From Cupriavidus phytohabitans (GTDB lineage Bacteria > Pseudomonadota > Gammaproteobacteria > Burkholderiales > Burkholderiaceae): DNA of 64,000 bases. Where the stretch lies: positions 62,001 through 126,000 of the forward strand of contig NZ_AUFE01000003.1 of the NCBI RefSeq assembly GCF_000426345.1. Reading direction: 5' to 3'. The notes under the pieces were generated by a model. It was not told the origin of the DNA, did no database searches, and saw only the letters and a program-made list of their open reading frames with translations. Below are positions 1 to 7,934 of this stretch, one piece after another; position 1 is the stretch's first letter; every line of letters starts with the position of its first letter. The position numbers were made by a program, and so were the translations under genes.

Positions 1-487
1 CGTCGCCGTCGGCCTCGCCGTTGATGCTCATCAGACCCGCCATGGCCTGCACGGCAGCGTCATAGCCGGGCAGCCCGCCGAGAGGACCGTCCGCGCCGAA
101 GCCGGACACGCGGCAATGCACCAGGCGCGGGAAGCGCTGTGACAGCGTGTCATAGCCCAGGCCCCATTTCTCCATGGTGCCGGTCTTGAAGTTCTCGACG
201 AGCACGTCGGCGTCCGCGAGCAGCGCGAGGAGCACCGTGCGGTCGGCCTCCGTGGTCAGGTCCAGCCGCATCACGCGCTTGTTGCGGTTCAGGCCGAAGT
301 AGTACGACGCGACGCCGTCCTTGAACGGCGGCCCCCAGGTACGGGTGTCGTCGCCTTGCGGCGGTTCGATCTTGAGCACGTCGGCGCCGTGGTCGCCCAG
401 GATCTGGCCACAGTACGGGCCGCCCAGGATGCGCGACAGGTCGACCACGCGGATGCCGGCAAGCGCGCCGGGGCTGGATTGGGTCAT
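1..487 (-). CDS. CaiB/BaiF-type (family III) CoA-transferase, 3' part cut by window edge
   Basis: This is the N-terminal 162 residues of a class III CoA-transferase, an enzyme that moves CoA from an acyl-CoA donor to a carboxylic acid. The start is an ATG at 485-487 and the reading frame is open to the left edge. The family N-terminus is clear: GIRVVDLSRILGGPYCGQ followed by LGADV-like GDHGADVLKIEPP, and NRNKRVMRLDL. The GYDAAVQAMAGLM segment near residue 146 carries the Asp that forms the acyl-anhydride intermediate in this family. The Bug receptor gene lies 25 bp upstream in the same direction and an acyl-CoA dehydrogenase follows further upstream, so a small carboxylic-acid catabolic operon is likely. 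The substrate cannot be read from the sequence. Confidence 0.93.
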   Translation of the reverse strand, partial: MTQSSPGALAGIRVVDLSRILGGPYCGQILGDHGADVLKIEPPQGDDTRTWGPPFKDGVASYYFGLNRNKRVMRLDLTTEADRTVLLALLADADVLVENFKTGTMEKWGLGYDTLSQRFPRLVHCRVSGFGADGPLGGLPGYDAAVQAMAGLMSINGEADGD

Positions 488-512
488 GGCTGGCTCCTGT
501 TCACCTGGTCGC

Positions 513-1487
513 TTAGTCAAGCTGTGCGCCCGACTTCTGCACCACGGCGCGCCACTTGCCGACCTCGGCCTTGACGAAGCCGCCAAGCTGCTCCGGGGTG
601 GTCGACGGCGCGAATTCCAGGCCCTGCGCCTGCAGGGTCTTGCGGACTTCGGGCTGCTTCAGCGCATCGGCGAAGGCGCGGTTGAGCTTGCCGATCACTT
701 CTGGCGGCGTACCGGCCGGCGCCACCACGCCGAAGAACACCGAAACGTCGAAGCCCGGCACGCCCTGCTCGGCGACAGTCGGCACATCCGGCAGCGCCTG
801 CGAGCGCGCCTTGGTAGTGACACCGAGCGCGCGCACCTTGCCGCTCTTGATGAAGGGCATCGCGGTCAGCACGTCGGTGAAGGTCATGCTGACCTGGCCG
901 CCGAGCAGGTCGTTCAGCGCCGGGCCGGTGCCCTTGTACGGGATATGCTGGAAGTCGGTGCCGGTGACGTTGTTGAACAGCACGCCCGCCAGGTGCGACG
1001 ACGCGCCGTTGCCGGACGAGGCATAGGTCAGCTTGCCCGGATGCGCCTTGCCGTAGGCGATGAGCTCGTTGACGTTCTTGGCCGGCACCGACGGGTTCAC
1101 CACCAGCACGTTGGGCAGCTGGCCGATCTGAATGACTGGGGCGAAGCTCTTGACCGGGTCGTAGTTGATCTTGCGATAGAGGCTGACGTTGATCGCCAGC
1201 GGCGCCGAGGTGCCGAACATCAGCGTGTAGCCGTCAGGCTCGGCGCGCGCGACCGCCTCCGCGCCGATGTTGCCGCCGGCGCCGGCGCGGTTTTCCACCA
1301 CCACCGGCTGGCCCAGGCTGGTCTTGAGCGCGGCGGCCAGCGTGCGGGCCATGGCGTCGGTCGGACCGCCCGGCGGATAGGTGACGACCATCATGATGGG
1401 CTTGGTCGGGAAGTCCTTCTGGGCGAAGGCGGGGGCGATGCAGAGCGAGCACGCGGCAATGGCCGCGAGGCGGTGCCAGAGTTTCAT
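513..1487 (-). CDS. Tripartite tricarboxylate transporter (Bug/TctC) substrate-binding protein
   Basis: The 324-residue product is a periplasmic solute receptor of the Bug/TctC family, which binds organic carboxylates. A Sec signal peptide (about residues 1-22, ending APAFA) is followed by the typical opening FPTKPIMMVVTYPPGG and by VVVENRAGAGGNIGAE and PDGYTLMFG. The chosen ATG at 1485-1487 has a strong AGGAGA site 8 bp upstream; the frame extends further upstream through a palindromic repeat and that part is not coding. No TctA or TctB membrane genes lie nearby, which is usual for orphan Bug proteins in Cupriavidus and Bordetella relatives. Its neighbours, a CoA-transferase and an acyl-CoA dehydrogenase, suggest that it presents a carboxylic acid which is then activated to a CoA ester. 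Ligand unknown. Confidence 0.95.
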   Translation of the reverse strand: MKLWHRLAAIAACSLCIAPAFAQKDFPTKPIMMVVTYPPGGPTDAMARTLAAALKTSLGQPVVVENRAGAGGNIGAEAVARAEPDGYTLMFGTSAPLAINVSLYRKINYDPVKSFAPVIQIGQLPNVLVVNPSVPAKNVNELIAYGKAHPGKLTYASSGNGASSHLAGVLFNNVTGTDFQHIPYKGTGPALNDLLGGQVSMTFTDVLTAMPFIKSGKVRALGVTTKARSQALPDVPTVAEQGVPGFDVSVFFGVVAPAGTPPEVIGKLNRAFADALKQPEVRKTLQAQGLEFAPSTTPEQLGGFVKAEVGKWRAVVQKSGAQLD

Positions 1488-1551
1488 GGCGTTGTCTCCT
1501 GGTGTAGGACATCTCCCGCGGAGGGCGGGATGGTTGGGGCGTCTGGGGGTG

Positions 1552-1670
1552 CTCCCCCCCCCGCTTGCGGGAGAGGGTTGGGGAGAGGTCGGGAGCATCA
1601 ACGAAGCGAGGCGTATCGGCATGCCACCGCCTGCCCTCTCCCCCGGCCCCTCTCCCGCAGGCGGGAGAGG
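1552..1670. repeat. Paired palindromic GC-rich repeat (GCGGGAGAGGG type)
   Basis: Two related elements face each other between the Bug gene start and the acyl-CoA dehydrogenase stop. The left copy (about 1552-1603) reads CCGCTTGCGGGAGAGGG then TTGGGGAGAGG. The right copy (about 1631-1670) ends in a perfect hairpin, CCTCTCCCGC, AG, GCGGGAGAGG, at 1649-1670. The copies are roughly inverted to each other, so a longer stem can form as well. This looks like a REP-type intergenic repeat. It splits the operon between the acyl-CoA dehydrogenase and the Bug gene and could attenuate transcription or stabilise an mRNA end; that role is inferred. Confidence 0.7.
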
Positions 1671-1699
1671 AGAGCAAACAAAGGGGAATGGCTACCGCG

Positions 1700-3499
1700 T
1701 CAGAACACGTTGACGTCGGCGACCGCGCCGGCCGCGCGCACCACGCCATCGGCGGGAGGCGCCACCGTCTCGGCCAGCCATTCCGGCTCGGTGGCTGCCG
1801 CCAGCGGATCCTGCGGCAGCACGCGGTGGCGCAGCACCAGCTGCGCCAGGCGCATGCGGCGCACCGAGCCAATGCGGCCCGCTTCCCAGGCCATCGCCAC
1901 CGCGGTGGTCACGTGGTACAGCGCGGAAGCCGCCTGGCGCGCCAGCAGGTCGCCCTCGGCGCCGGCTTCGGCGGCCTGCGCGGCCAGTTTCGCCGCAGCG
2001 GCGATGGCGCCCTCAAACGTGGCGCGTGCATGCGCGTGCATCGGCGTATCGGCCAGCAACCCGGCAAGATGTGCCTGCAGCACCGGCAGCGCGCCTTCGC
2101 GGCGGATCGCGCGCAGCACGTCGAGCGCGACGATATTGCTGGTGCCTTCCCAGATCGAGCCGAGATGGGCGTCGCGCACCAGGCGCGGGTCGCTCCATTC
2201 CTCGATATAGCCGCAGCCGCCGCGGATCTCCATCGCGTCGCCGGTGACCTTGCGCGCGTCGCGGCAGGCGCGGAACTTGATCAGCGGCGTCAGGATGCGC
2301 ATCAGCGGGTAGGCGTCGGCCTCGCCGGCATCGGCGCGGCGCAGCGCCTCGGCGGTCTGGAACACCATGGTGCGGGCCTGCTCGGCGGGCAGTGTCAGCT
2401 TGAGCAGCTGGCGGCGCATCAGCGGCATGTCTTCCAGGCGCTTGCCGAAGGCGCGGCGCTCATGCGCGATGAACAGGCCCTCGGTCAGCGCGCGGCGCAT
2501 CAGGCCGGCGGCGCGCACGCCGTTGGACAGGCGCGAATTGTTGATCATGTCGGCCATCTGCACGAAGCCGCGGCCGGGTTCGCCGACGAGGTAAGCCTGC
2601 GCGCCTTCCAGCCGGATCTCGCCGCTGGCCATCGAGCGGGTGCCGAGCTTGTCCTTGAGCCGGATGATGCGGTAGTGGTTGTCGCTGCCGTCGGCCAGCT
2701 TGCGCGGCAGCAGGAACAGCGATACGCCCTTGTGGCCGGGCACGGCGTTGCCGGCTTCGTCTTCCACGCGCGCCAGCACCATCGCCAGCGCGGCATCGGG
2801 GTTGGAGCAGAACCACTTGTCGCCGTGCAGGCGCCAACCGCCCTCGGCGCCTGCATCGCGCACCGCGCGCGTGGCGGTGGCGGCCACGTCGGAACCGGCG
2901 CCCTGCTCGGTCATGAACATGGCGCCCTGGTACAGGTCTTCGAACACCTGCGTGGTCAGGTTGGGCAGGAATTTTTCGACCAGTGCCGGATCCCCGAACT
3001 TGCGCAACGTGCGCGTCAGCGAGTCCGTCATCGACAGCGGGCAGCACAGGCCGAATTCGGCTTGCACGAACAGATATGTGAGCGCGTACTTCGCCGCCGG
3101 CGGCATGGGCTTGTCCCAGCCGAGCACGCCGCCGCGGTGCGAGGCGGCGGCCAGCCCGAATTCGGCGAAGGCCACGCGCTCCATTTCCACATAGGCAGGA
3201 TGCTTGTCGATGCGCTGCGCGTCCACGCCGCTGCGGGTGCGATAGCTCAGCGTCGGGGGGTTCTGGTCGGCCACGGCGGCCAGTTCGTCGAGCACGCCGC
3301 CGGCCAGCACGCCCATGCGCTCCAGGTGCGGCAGCAGGTGATTGAACAGGTCCGCGGGCAGGTAGAGCGGCAGCAGCGCACGCAGCTCGGGGTCGGCGGC
3401 GAGCAGGCTGCCACCCTGGCGGTCGGGCACCGGATGGGCGGCGGCGGGGCTGTCAGGCTGGGCGTGAGGTGCGGCATTGCGCACGGCGCTGGTCGGCAT
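1700..3499 (-). CDS. Acyl-CoA dehydrogenase family protein, AidB-like
   Basis: The 599-residue protein belongs to the flavin-dependent acyl-CoA dehydrogenases, in the AidB-like branch. The N-terminal half carries CCPLSMTDSLTRTLRKFG, then MTEQGAGSDVAATAT, which is the FAD-contacting loop of the family, followed by WRLHGDKWFCSN. The C-terminal half has NSRLSNGVRAAGLMRRAL and RGGCGYIEEWSDPRLVRDA then IWEGTSNI, both typical of AidB relatives and isovaleryl-CoA dehydrogenase. The ATG at 3497-3499 is preceded by AAGGAG about 8 bp away; a much longer open frame upstream overlaps the divergent LysR gene and is not real. Length is close to AidB (about 540) with extra residues at the N-terminus. Likely role is oxidation of a branched or unusual acyl-CoA made by the neighbouring CoA-transferase. 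A DNA-protective role as in E. coli AidB is possible but less fitting here. Confidence 0.92.
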   Translation of the reverse strand: MPTSAVRNAAPHAQPDSPAAAHPVPDRQGGSLLAADPELRALLPLYLPADLFNHLLPHLERMGVLAGGVLDELAAVADQNPPTLSYRTRSGVDAQRIDKHPAYVEMERVAFAEFGLAAASHRGGVLGWDKPMPPAAKYALTYLFVQAEFGLCCPLSMTDSLTRTLRKFGDPALVEKFLPNLTTQVFEDLYQGAMFMTEQGAGSDVAATATRAVRDAGAEGGWRLHGDKWFCSNPDAALAMVLARVEDEAGNAVPGHKGVSLFLLPRKLADGSDNHYRIIRLKDKLGTRSMASGEIRLEGAQAYLVGEPGRGFVQMADMINNSRLSNGVRAAGLMRRALTEGLFIAHERRAFGKRLEDMPLMRRQLLKLTLPAEQARTMVFQTAEALRRADAGEADAYPLMRILTPLIKFRACRDARKVTGDAMEIRGGCGYIEEWSDPRLVRDAHLGSIWEGTSNIVALDVLRAIRREGALPVLQAHLAGLLADTPMHAHARATFEGAIAAAAKLAAQAAEAGAEGDLLARQAASALYHVTTAVAMAWEAGRIGSVRRMRLAQLVLRHRVLPQDPLAAATEPEWLAETVAPPADGVVRAAGAVADVNVF

Positions 3500-3631
3500 G
3501 TCTGGTCTCCTTGGCGGGTGGACCGGCATGGCTGACGAACACGCTGCGGCCCTTTGGTCTGCATTATTCAAACCCCAAGGATTTGCGTCTAATTCTAAAA
3601 TTGGCTTGATCCATATAATTTTTGTATCGCC
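3500..3631. promoter_or_regulatory. Divergent promoter region of the LysR gene and the acyl-CoA dehydrogenase operon
   Basis: The 132-bp gap between two divergent genes is distinctly AT-rich at 3565-3630, with runs such as TCTAATTCTAAAATTGG and CCATATAATTTTTG. The TATAAT-like hexamer in the second run would serve the LysR gene. Divergent placement of a LysR gene and its target operon is the usual arrangement and suggests that the regulator binds here. No single operator can be fixed by eye. Confidence 0.5.
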
Positions 3632-4567
3632 ATGGAATTCCGCCACTTGCGCTATTTCCTTGTGCTGGCAGAGGAACTGCACTTCGGCCGGGCCGCGCGC
3701 CGGCTCGCCATTTCGCAGCCGCCGCTGTCGCTGAACATCCAGCAGCTCGAAGCCTCGGTCGGCGCCCGGCTGTTCGACCGCGACAGCCGCGGCGTGCGCC
3801 TGACCGCGGCCGGACGCGCCTTTCGCGAATCGGCAACGGCCTTGCTGGCGCAGGCCGAAGCAGCACGGCTGCTGGCGCGCGAGATCGAAGCGGGTGCCAT
3901 CGGCCGGCTGCGGGTCGGCTTTGTCGGCTCGATGCTGTATCGCGGCCTGCCGCAGATCCTGCGCGGCTTCGAGGCGGCTTACCCTGGCATCCAGGTGGCG
4001 CTGACCGAACTGAATTCGCAGGAGCAGATCGATGCACTGCTGCACGACGAGCTCGACGCGGCATTTATCCACACCGGGCGCGTGCCGGACTCGCTGCAAG
4101 CAACCCGCGTGCACGCCGAACCGTTCGTCTGCTGCCTGCCGGCGGACCACCCGCTCGCGGCGCAGACGGAACTGGCGCTGGCGGACCTGCGCGGCGAAGC
4201 CTTCGTGCTGTTCTCGCGCAAGGCGTCGCCGGATTACTACAGCCGTATCTTTGATATGTGCGCGGCCCAGGGGTTTTACCCGCAGATCCGGCACGAAGTA
4301 CGCCACTGGCTCTCGGTGGTGTCGCTGGTCTCGCAGGGCATGGGCGTGGCCGTGGTGCCGGCGGCGTTGGCGCGCTCGGGCATGGCAGGCGCGGCGTTCC
4401 GGCCGCTGGCGGGCACGGCGGTGCGCTCCGAAGTCTATTGCGTGTGGAAGACGGCGCCCGACCATCCCGCCCGCGACAACTTTGTGGCGATGGTGACCAC
4501 GCAGGCGGCGTCGAGAGGGGCCGACCCCAAAGAAAAAGCCACCGGCACGGTGACCGATGGCTTGTGA
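3632..4567 (+). CDS. LysR-family transcriptional regulator
   Basis: The 311-residue product is a LysR-type regulator. Residues 1-60 form the winged helix-turn-helix: MEFRHLRYFLVLAEELHFGR, AARRLAISQPPLS, LNIQQLEASVGARLFDR and LTAAG. The effector-binding domain begins near residue 90 with RLRVGFVGSMLYRGLP and shows VVPAALA near the end, a typical feature of the second lobe. The opening motif HLRYFLVLAEELHF places it near the BenM/CatM-like or CynR-like branch. It is divergent from the acyl-CoA dehydrogenase / Bug / CoA-transferase operon and probably regulates it in response to the organic acid or its CoA ester. The tail after residue 290 (ADPKEKATGTVTDGL) is low in complexity and probably disordered. 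Confidence 0.93.
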   Translation: MEFRHLRYFLVLAEELHFGRAARRLAISQPPLSLNIQQLEASVGARLFDRDSRGVRLTAAGRAFRESATALLAQAEAARLLAREIEAGAIGRLRVGFVGSMLYRGLPQILRGFEAAYPGIQVALTELNSQEQIDALLHDELDAAFIHTGRVPDSLQATRVHAEPFVCCLPADHPLAAQTELALADLRGEAFVLFSRKASPDYYSRIFDMCAAQGFYPQIRHEVRHWLSVVSLVSQGMGVAVVPAALARSGMAGAAFRPLAGTAVRSEVYCVWKTAPDHPARDNFVAMVTTQAASRGADPKEKATGTVTDGL

Positions 4568-4882
4568 AGTACGCGTGGAACGGGGTGTTCAGCGTGCTTG
4601 CAGCTTAACGCCGCAGGCTTGCGGCATCCAATAACGCAAATGCAGTAATTGCAGGGTGTTGCATGAAACCTGTTGCGTTAGGTTCTGGAAAGCCGAACTC
4701 CGAAATGCCGGCGGCCTATATGTGCCGCCACGCTGACATGCCACCGCCAGCCCCCAAGCTAGTCCCTTCGGCACGCGCGTCTTCAACGGTTATCAACGGT
4801 TATCATTCGCCTCCTGCCGCGCTGGCGCGGCGGCTGGCGTGCCTGCCACTTGCAGGGCATCGCCGTGCCTTATTTGCGATAC
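4568..4882. other. Intergenic stretch upstream of feo, no gene seen
   Basis: This 315-bp stretch between the LysR stop and the Fur box has no convincing reading frame. A frame of about 74 codons from 4663 lacks a ribosome binding site and any recognisable composition. A short direct repeat, GGTTATCAACGGTTATCA, lies around 4788-4805. The left part is AT-richer than its surroundings. It presumably contains the distal promoter of the iron-uptake operon. Confidence 0.5.
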
Positions 4883-4901
4883 AATGAAAACGATTTTCAT
4901 T
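4883..4901. promoter_or_regulatory. Fur box upstream of feoAB
   Basis: The 19-bp sequence AATGAAAACGATTTTCATT is an inverted repeat with perfect 8-bp arms (AATGAAAA / TTTTCATT) around CGA. It fits the Fur consensus of alternating GATAAT-like hexamers and is preceded by GATAC, which gives a partial third hexamer. It lies 70 bp before the feoA start. Known Fur control of ferrous-iron uptake genes in proteobacteria makes iron repression of the operon very likely. Confidence 0.88.
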
Positions 4902-4971
4902 TACGTACCCAGCGAGGTCATGCCGGCCGCACCACGGCCGCGTCGGACGACCGCGCCAATGGACTGGAAGC

Positions 4972-5304
4972 ATGATGCGGCTGTCTGAACTTCCACGGCG
5001 CACGCCCGCCGTAGTGCAATCGGTGGACGACGCCACGCCCGGCGACCCGATTGCGCGCCGCCTGCGAGAGCTGGGCTTTGTCCCTGGCGAGATTGTCCAG
5101 ATCATCGCCTATGGGGCCTTCGGCATGGATCCGCTGGTCGCGCAGGTCGGCTTTACCCGCTTTGCGCTGCGCCGCGTGGAAGCGGCGCGCATTGGCGTCG
5201 AGCTTGCCAGCGCCTCGGTGACCAGCATCGTGCCCGCCGAGGCGAGCGAACAGCCCGGCGCCAAGGCGTCCACACCGAATGAGCGGACCAAGCGGACCGC
5301 CTGA
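4972..5304 (+). CDS. feoA: FeoA, ferrous iron transport accessory protein
   Basis: The 110-residue protein is FeoA, a small cytoplasmic SH3-like protein that assists FeoB in Fe(II) uptake. The core is plain: RLSELPRRTPAVVQSV, then IARRLRELGFVPGEIVQII and GAFGMDPLVAQVGFTRFALRRVEAARIGV-like residues. FeoA proteins are usually about 75-90 residues; here a C-terminal extension of about 25 residues (PAEASEQPGAKAS and onward) has no recognisable fold. The start could be either of two adjacent ATGs (4972 or 4975). The gene end overlaps or closely abuts feoB, and the operon lies under a Fur box. Confidence 0.95.
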   Translation: MMRLSELPRRTPAVVQSVDDATPGDPIARRLRELGFVPGEIVQIIAYGAFGMDPLVAQVGFTRFALRRVEAARIGVELASASVTSIVPAEASEQPGAKASTPNERTKRTA

Positions 5305-5317
5305 GCCCTTCCGGAAC

Positions 5318-7177
5318 ATGTCAGCAGCAGCCTCTCCGAATCCTGCCCTGCGCATCGCGCTGGTAGGCAACCCCAATTGCGGCAAGACCGCACTGTTCAA
5401 CCGACTGACCGGCAGCCGGCAGAAGGTGGCCAACTACGCCGGCGTGACCGTCGAGCGCAAGGAAGGCCATTTCGTCTCGCCGGCCGGACGCCAGGTGCGC
5501 ATCCTGGACCTGCCAGGCGCCTACAGCCTGCACGCAGCCAGCCTGGATGAAGGCATCACGCGCGACGTCTGCATGGGCGTGCGCGCGGGCGAGCAGCGTC
5601 CCGACCTGCTGGTGTCGGTGGTGGACGCGACCAACCTGCGCCTGCACCTGCGCTTTGTGCTGGAACTGCGCCGCCTGGGCCTGCCGATGGTGGTGGTGCT
5701 CAACATGAGCGACGCCGCCGCGCGCCGCGGCATCCGGATCGATCGTGACAAGCTGGCCGCCGCGCTGGGCGTGCCGGTGGTCAGCACCGTGGCGGTCAAG
5801 CGCGACGGCGCGGCCGCGCTGCTGGCGCTGCTCGACGGCGCCCTGCCTGCCGCGCCGGCACCCACGCCCGAACCCGCCAGCGATGTTGACGTGCACGCGG
5901 ATGTCAACCGCTTGCTGGCCGCATCGGTCAGCATGCCGGCGCGCACCGCGGCGCTGGACGACCGCCTCGACCGCATCGTGCTGCACCCGGTGTTCGGCCT
6001 GCTGCTGCTGGCGGTGCTGCTGTTCCTGATGTTCCAGGCAGTGTTCTCGTGGGCCGAGCCCCTGATGGACGGCATCGAGGGCGGCGTGCACTGGGCCGGC
6101 GAACTGCTTGGCGCGCATATGCCCGACGGCCTGCTCAAGAGCCTGCTGGTCGACGGCCTGATCGCGGGCCTGGGCAGCGTGGTGGTGTTCCTGCCGCAGA
6201 TCCTGATCCTGTTCCTGTTCATCCTCACGCTGGAAGAATCGGGCTACCTGCCGCGCGCCGCATTCCTGCTGGACCGGCTGATGATGGGCGCGGGGCTGTC
6301 CGGCCGTTCGTTCATCCCGCTGCTGTCGAGCTTTGCCTGCGCGATCCCCGGCATCATGGCCACGCGCACTATCCAGGATCCGCGCGACCGCCTCACCACC
6401 ATCCTGGTGGCGCCGCTGATGACCTGCTCGGCACGCCTGCCGGTGTATGCGCTGCTGATCGGCGCCTTTATCCCCGAACGCACGGTGATGGGCCTGTTCA
6501 ACCTGCAGGGGCTGGTGCTGTTCGCGCTGTACGTGGCCGGGATCATCAGCGCGCTGGTGGTGGCCTATGCGCTCAAGTTCTTCCGCCGCGACCGCACCGA
6601 CCATCCGCTGCTGATGGAGCTGCCGTCGTACCGCATCCCCAATGTGCGCGACGTAGCCATCGGCCTGTGGGAGCGTGCCCGCATCTTCCTGTCACGCGTG
6701 GGCAAGGTGATCCTGACGCTGACCGTGCTGCTGTGGTTCCTGTCGACCTTCCCGGCGCCGCCGGAAGGCGCCACCGCGCCGGCCATCGACTACAGCTTTG
6801 CCGGCATGATCGGCCACGCGCTGCAGAAGGTGTTCGCGCCGGTGGGCTTCAACTGGCAGATCTGCATCGCGCTGGTGCCGGGCCTGGCCGCGCGTGAAGT
6901 GGCGGTGGGCGCGCTGGCGACGGTATATGCGCTGTCGGGGAGCGAGGAAGCCATGGCCACGCAGCTCGCGCCGATGATCGCGGCACAATGGTCGCTGGCT
7001 ACCGCGCTGGCGCTGCTGGCCTGGTATGTATTCGCGCCGCAGTGCATCTCGACGCTGGCGGTGATCCGCCGCGAGACCAACTCGTGGAAGGTCATGGCAG
7101 GCTCGATCGTGTACCTGACCGGGCTGGCCTACCTGGCCGCGTTCGTCACTTATCGCGTCGCGCTGCTGTTCAGCTGA
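5318..7177 (+). CDS. feoB: FeoB, ferrous iron transporter with G domain
   Basis: The protein is the Fe(II) permease FeoB of the inner membrane. The N-terminal GTPase domain shows G1 GNPNCGKT (residues 17-24), G2 around GVTVE, G3 DLPGAYSL (64-71) and G4 NMSD. A helical GDI-like region follows, and then a membrane part of about eight to ten helices with the gate motifs LSSFACAIPGIMATR and PLMTCSARLPVY, whose Cys residues are conserved in the family. Length is 619 residues from this ATG, shorter than the E. coli protein (773) but usual for the short beta-proteobacterial form. An in-frame ATG at 5279 would add 13 residues and overlap feoA by 26 bp; the chosen ATG gives the typical MSAAASPNPALRIALVG start. 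Confidence 0.96.
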   Translation: MSAAASPNPALRIALVGNPNCGKTALFNRLTGSRQKVANYAGVTVERKEGHFVSPAGRQVRILDLPGAYSLHAASLDEGITRDVCMGVRAGEQRPDLLVSVVDATNLRLHLRFVLELRRLGLPMVVVLNMSDAAARRGIRIDRDKLAAALGVPVVSTVAVKRDGAAALLALLDGALPAAPAPTPEPASDVDVHADVNRLLAASVSMPARTAALDDRLDRIVLHPVFGLLLLAVLLFLMFQAVFSWAEPLMDGIEGGVHWAGELLGAHMPDGLLKSLLVDGLIAGLGSVVVFLPQILILFLFILTLEESGYLPRAAFLLDRLMMGAGLSGRSFIPLLSSFACAIPGIMATRTIQDPRDRLTTILVAPLMTCSARLPVYALLIGAFIPERTVMGLFNLQGLVLFALYVAGIISALVVAYALKFFRRDRTDHPLLMELPSYRIPNVRDVAIGLWERARIFLSRVGKVILTLTVLLWFLSTFPAPPEGATAPAIDYSFAGMIGHALQKVFAPVGFNWQICIALVPGLAAREVAVGALATVYALSGSEEAMATQLAPMIAAQWSLATALALLAWYVFAPQCISTLAVIRRETNSWKVMAGSIVYLTGLAYLAAFVTYRVALLFS

Positions 7178-7190
7178 CGCCATCGCTGCC

Positions 7191-7505
7191 ATGACGCTCT
7201 ACCACGCCATCGAAACGCTGCTGGTCCCGCTGATCGTGCTGGTGTGCGCGGTATCGGTGGTGGCGCGCTATGCGCCGCGCACGCGCGAGCGCGTCAAGGC
7301 CGCGCTCGCGACACGCCTGGGCGGCGCCGCCGCGAGCGGCTGGCGCGGCCGGCTGGTGCGCTGGCTGGCCCCGCAGGCTGCCTCAGGCTGCGCCAGCGGC
7401 TGCGACGACGGCGGCTGCGACACCTGCGGGTCCAACACCGCCAACGCCACCGACGCGCAAGGAAAGCCTGCCGAACAGGTCGTGCGCTTCGTGCGCAAGC
7501 GCTGA
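7191..7505 (+). CDS. Small Cys-rich membrane protein in the FeoC position
   Basis: The 104-residue protein follows feoB by 13 bp and is surely part of the operon. One membrane segment lies at about residues 8-26 (TLLVPLIVLVCAVSVVA). A basic region follows, and then a cluster of four cysteines, C67, C71, C76 and C79 (CASGC, then CDTC), near the C-terminus. FeoC of enterobacteria is a winged-helix protein with a Cys cluster; this protein lacks the winged helix but has a Cys cluster at an equivalent operon position. It may bind an iron-sulfur cluster or iron near FeoB. This function is inferred from position and cysteines only; I recognise it as a small family seen beside feoB in Burkholderiales. 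Confidence 0.85.
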   Translation: MTLYHAIETLLVPLIVLVCAVSVVARYAPRTRERVKAALATRLGGAAASGWRGRLVRWLAPQAASGCASGCDDGGCDTCGSNTANATDAQGKPAEQVVRFVRKR

Positions 7506-7565
7506 ACGGCGCGTCTTTCCTCCTCTTTTCCCTCCATTCCCCCTTCGGGGCCCGTTTTCTCTTCT

Positions 7566-7835
7566 ACGCAGAAATGGGTACGGCCGCTGCTTGCGCGGGA
7601 TGCGCTGGCGGCGGTTTGCGCGCACTCGTGCCGCGTCCCTGAGCGGGCTGGCGAGCGTGCGTCGCAGCCCGTGCAGGCCCGTTGCGTGGCACGCAGAAAT
7701 GGGTACGCTTTGCGTGCGAGGCATGGCTGGCGTGGGCTGCGGTGCGGGCAAAGCGCGCGGTTGCTGGAGCTGTGTGGCGGGCTCTGCTGCGCACGGAAAC
7801 CGCCTGTCGCTGTCGCGCAGAAATGGGTACGCTTT
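7566..7835 (+). repeat. Three phased copies of the CGCAGAAATGGGTACG repeat
   Basis: ACGCAGAAATGGGTACG occurs at 7566-7582 and 7691-7707, and CGCAGAAATGGGTACG again at 7816-7831. The second and third copies extend into GCTTTG. The spacing from copy to copy is 125 and 124-125 bp. The sequence between copies one and two and between two and three shows only weak similarity (for example CTTGCGCGGGATGCGCTGGCG against TTTGCGTGCGAGGCATGGCTGG), so this may be a decayed 125-bp tandem array. The stretch from 7506 to 7934 lies between two converging genes and holds no credible gene. Confidence 0.85.
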
Positions 7836-7882
7836 GGGAGCAATGCCGTCGCTCCCGGAGCCGCCGGCCCGCATCCAATGCA

Positions 7883-7909
7883 AAACGCCCTCCGCATCGG
7901 AGGGCGTTT
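7883..7909 (-). terminator. Rho-independent terminator of the Ig-like lipoprotein gene
   Basis: AAACGCCCTCCG, CAT, CGGAGGGCGTTT forms a perfect 12-bp stem with a 3-base loop. On the minus strand the stem is followed by a T run, and the structure lies 26 bp after the stop of the lipoprotein gene at 7935. The same stem could also serve the converging feo operon. Confidence 0.85.
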
Positions 7910-7934
7910 CACTTGCGCGCGGGAACGTTGCTGC

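Noticed and set aside
1565-3535. A 656-codon plus-strand frame
   Set aside because: It is antisense to the acyl-CoA dehydrogenase gene, whose product shows clear family motifs. The antisense product is low-complexity HRG-rich sequence.
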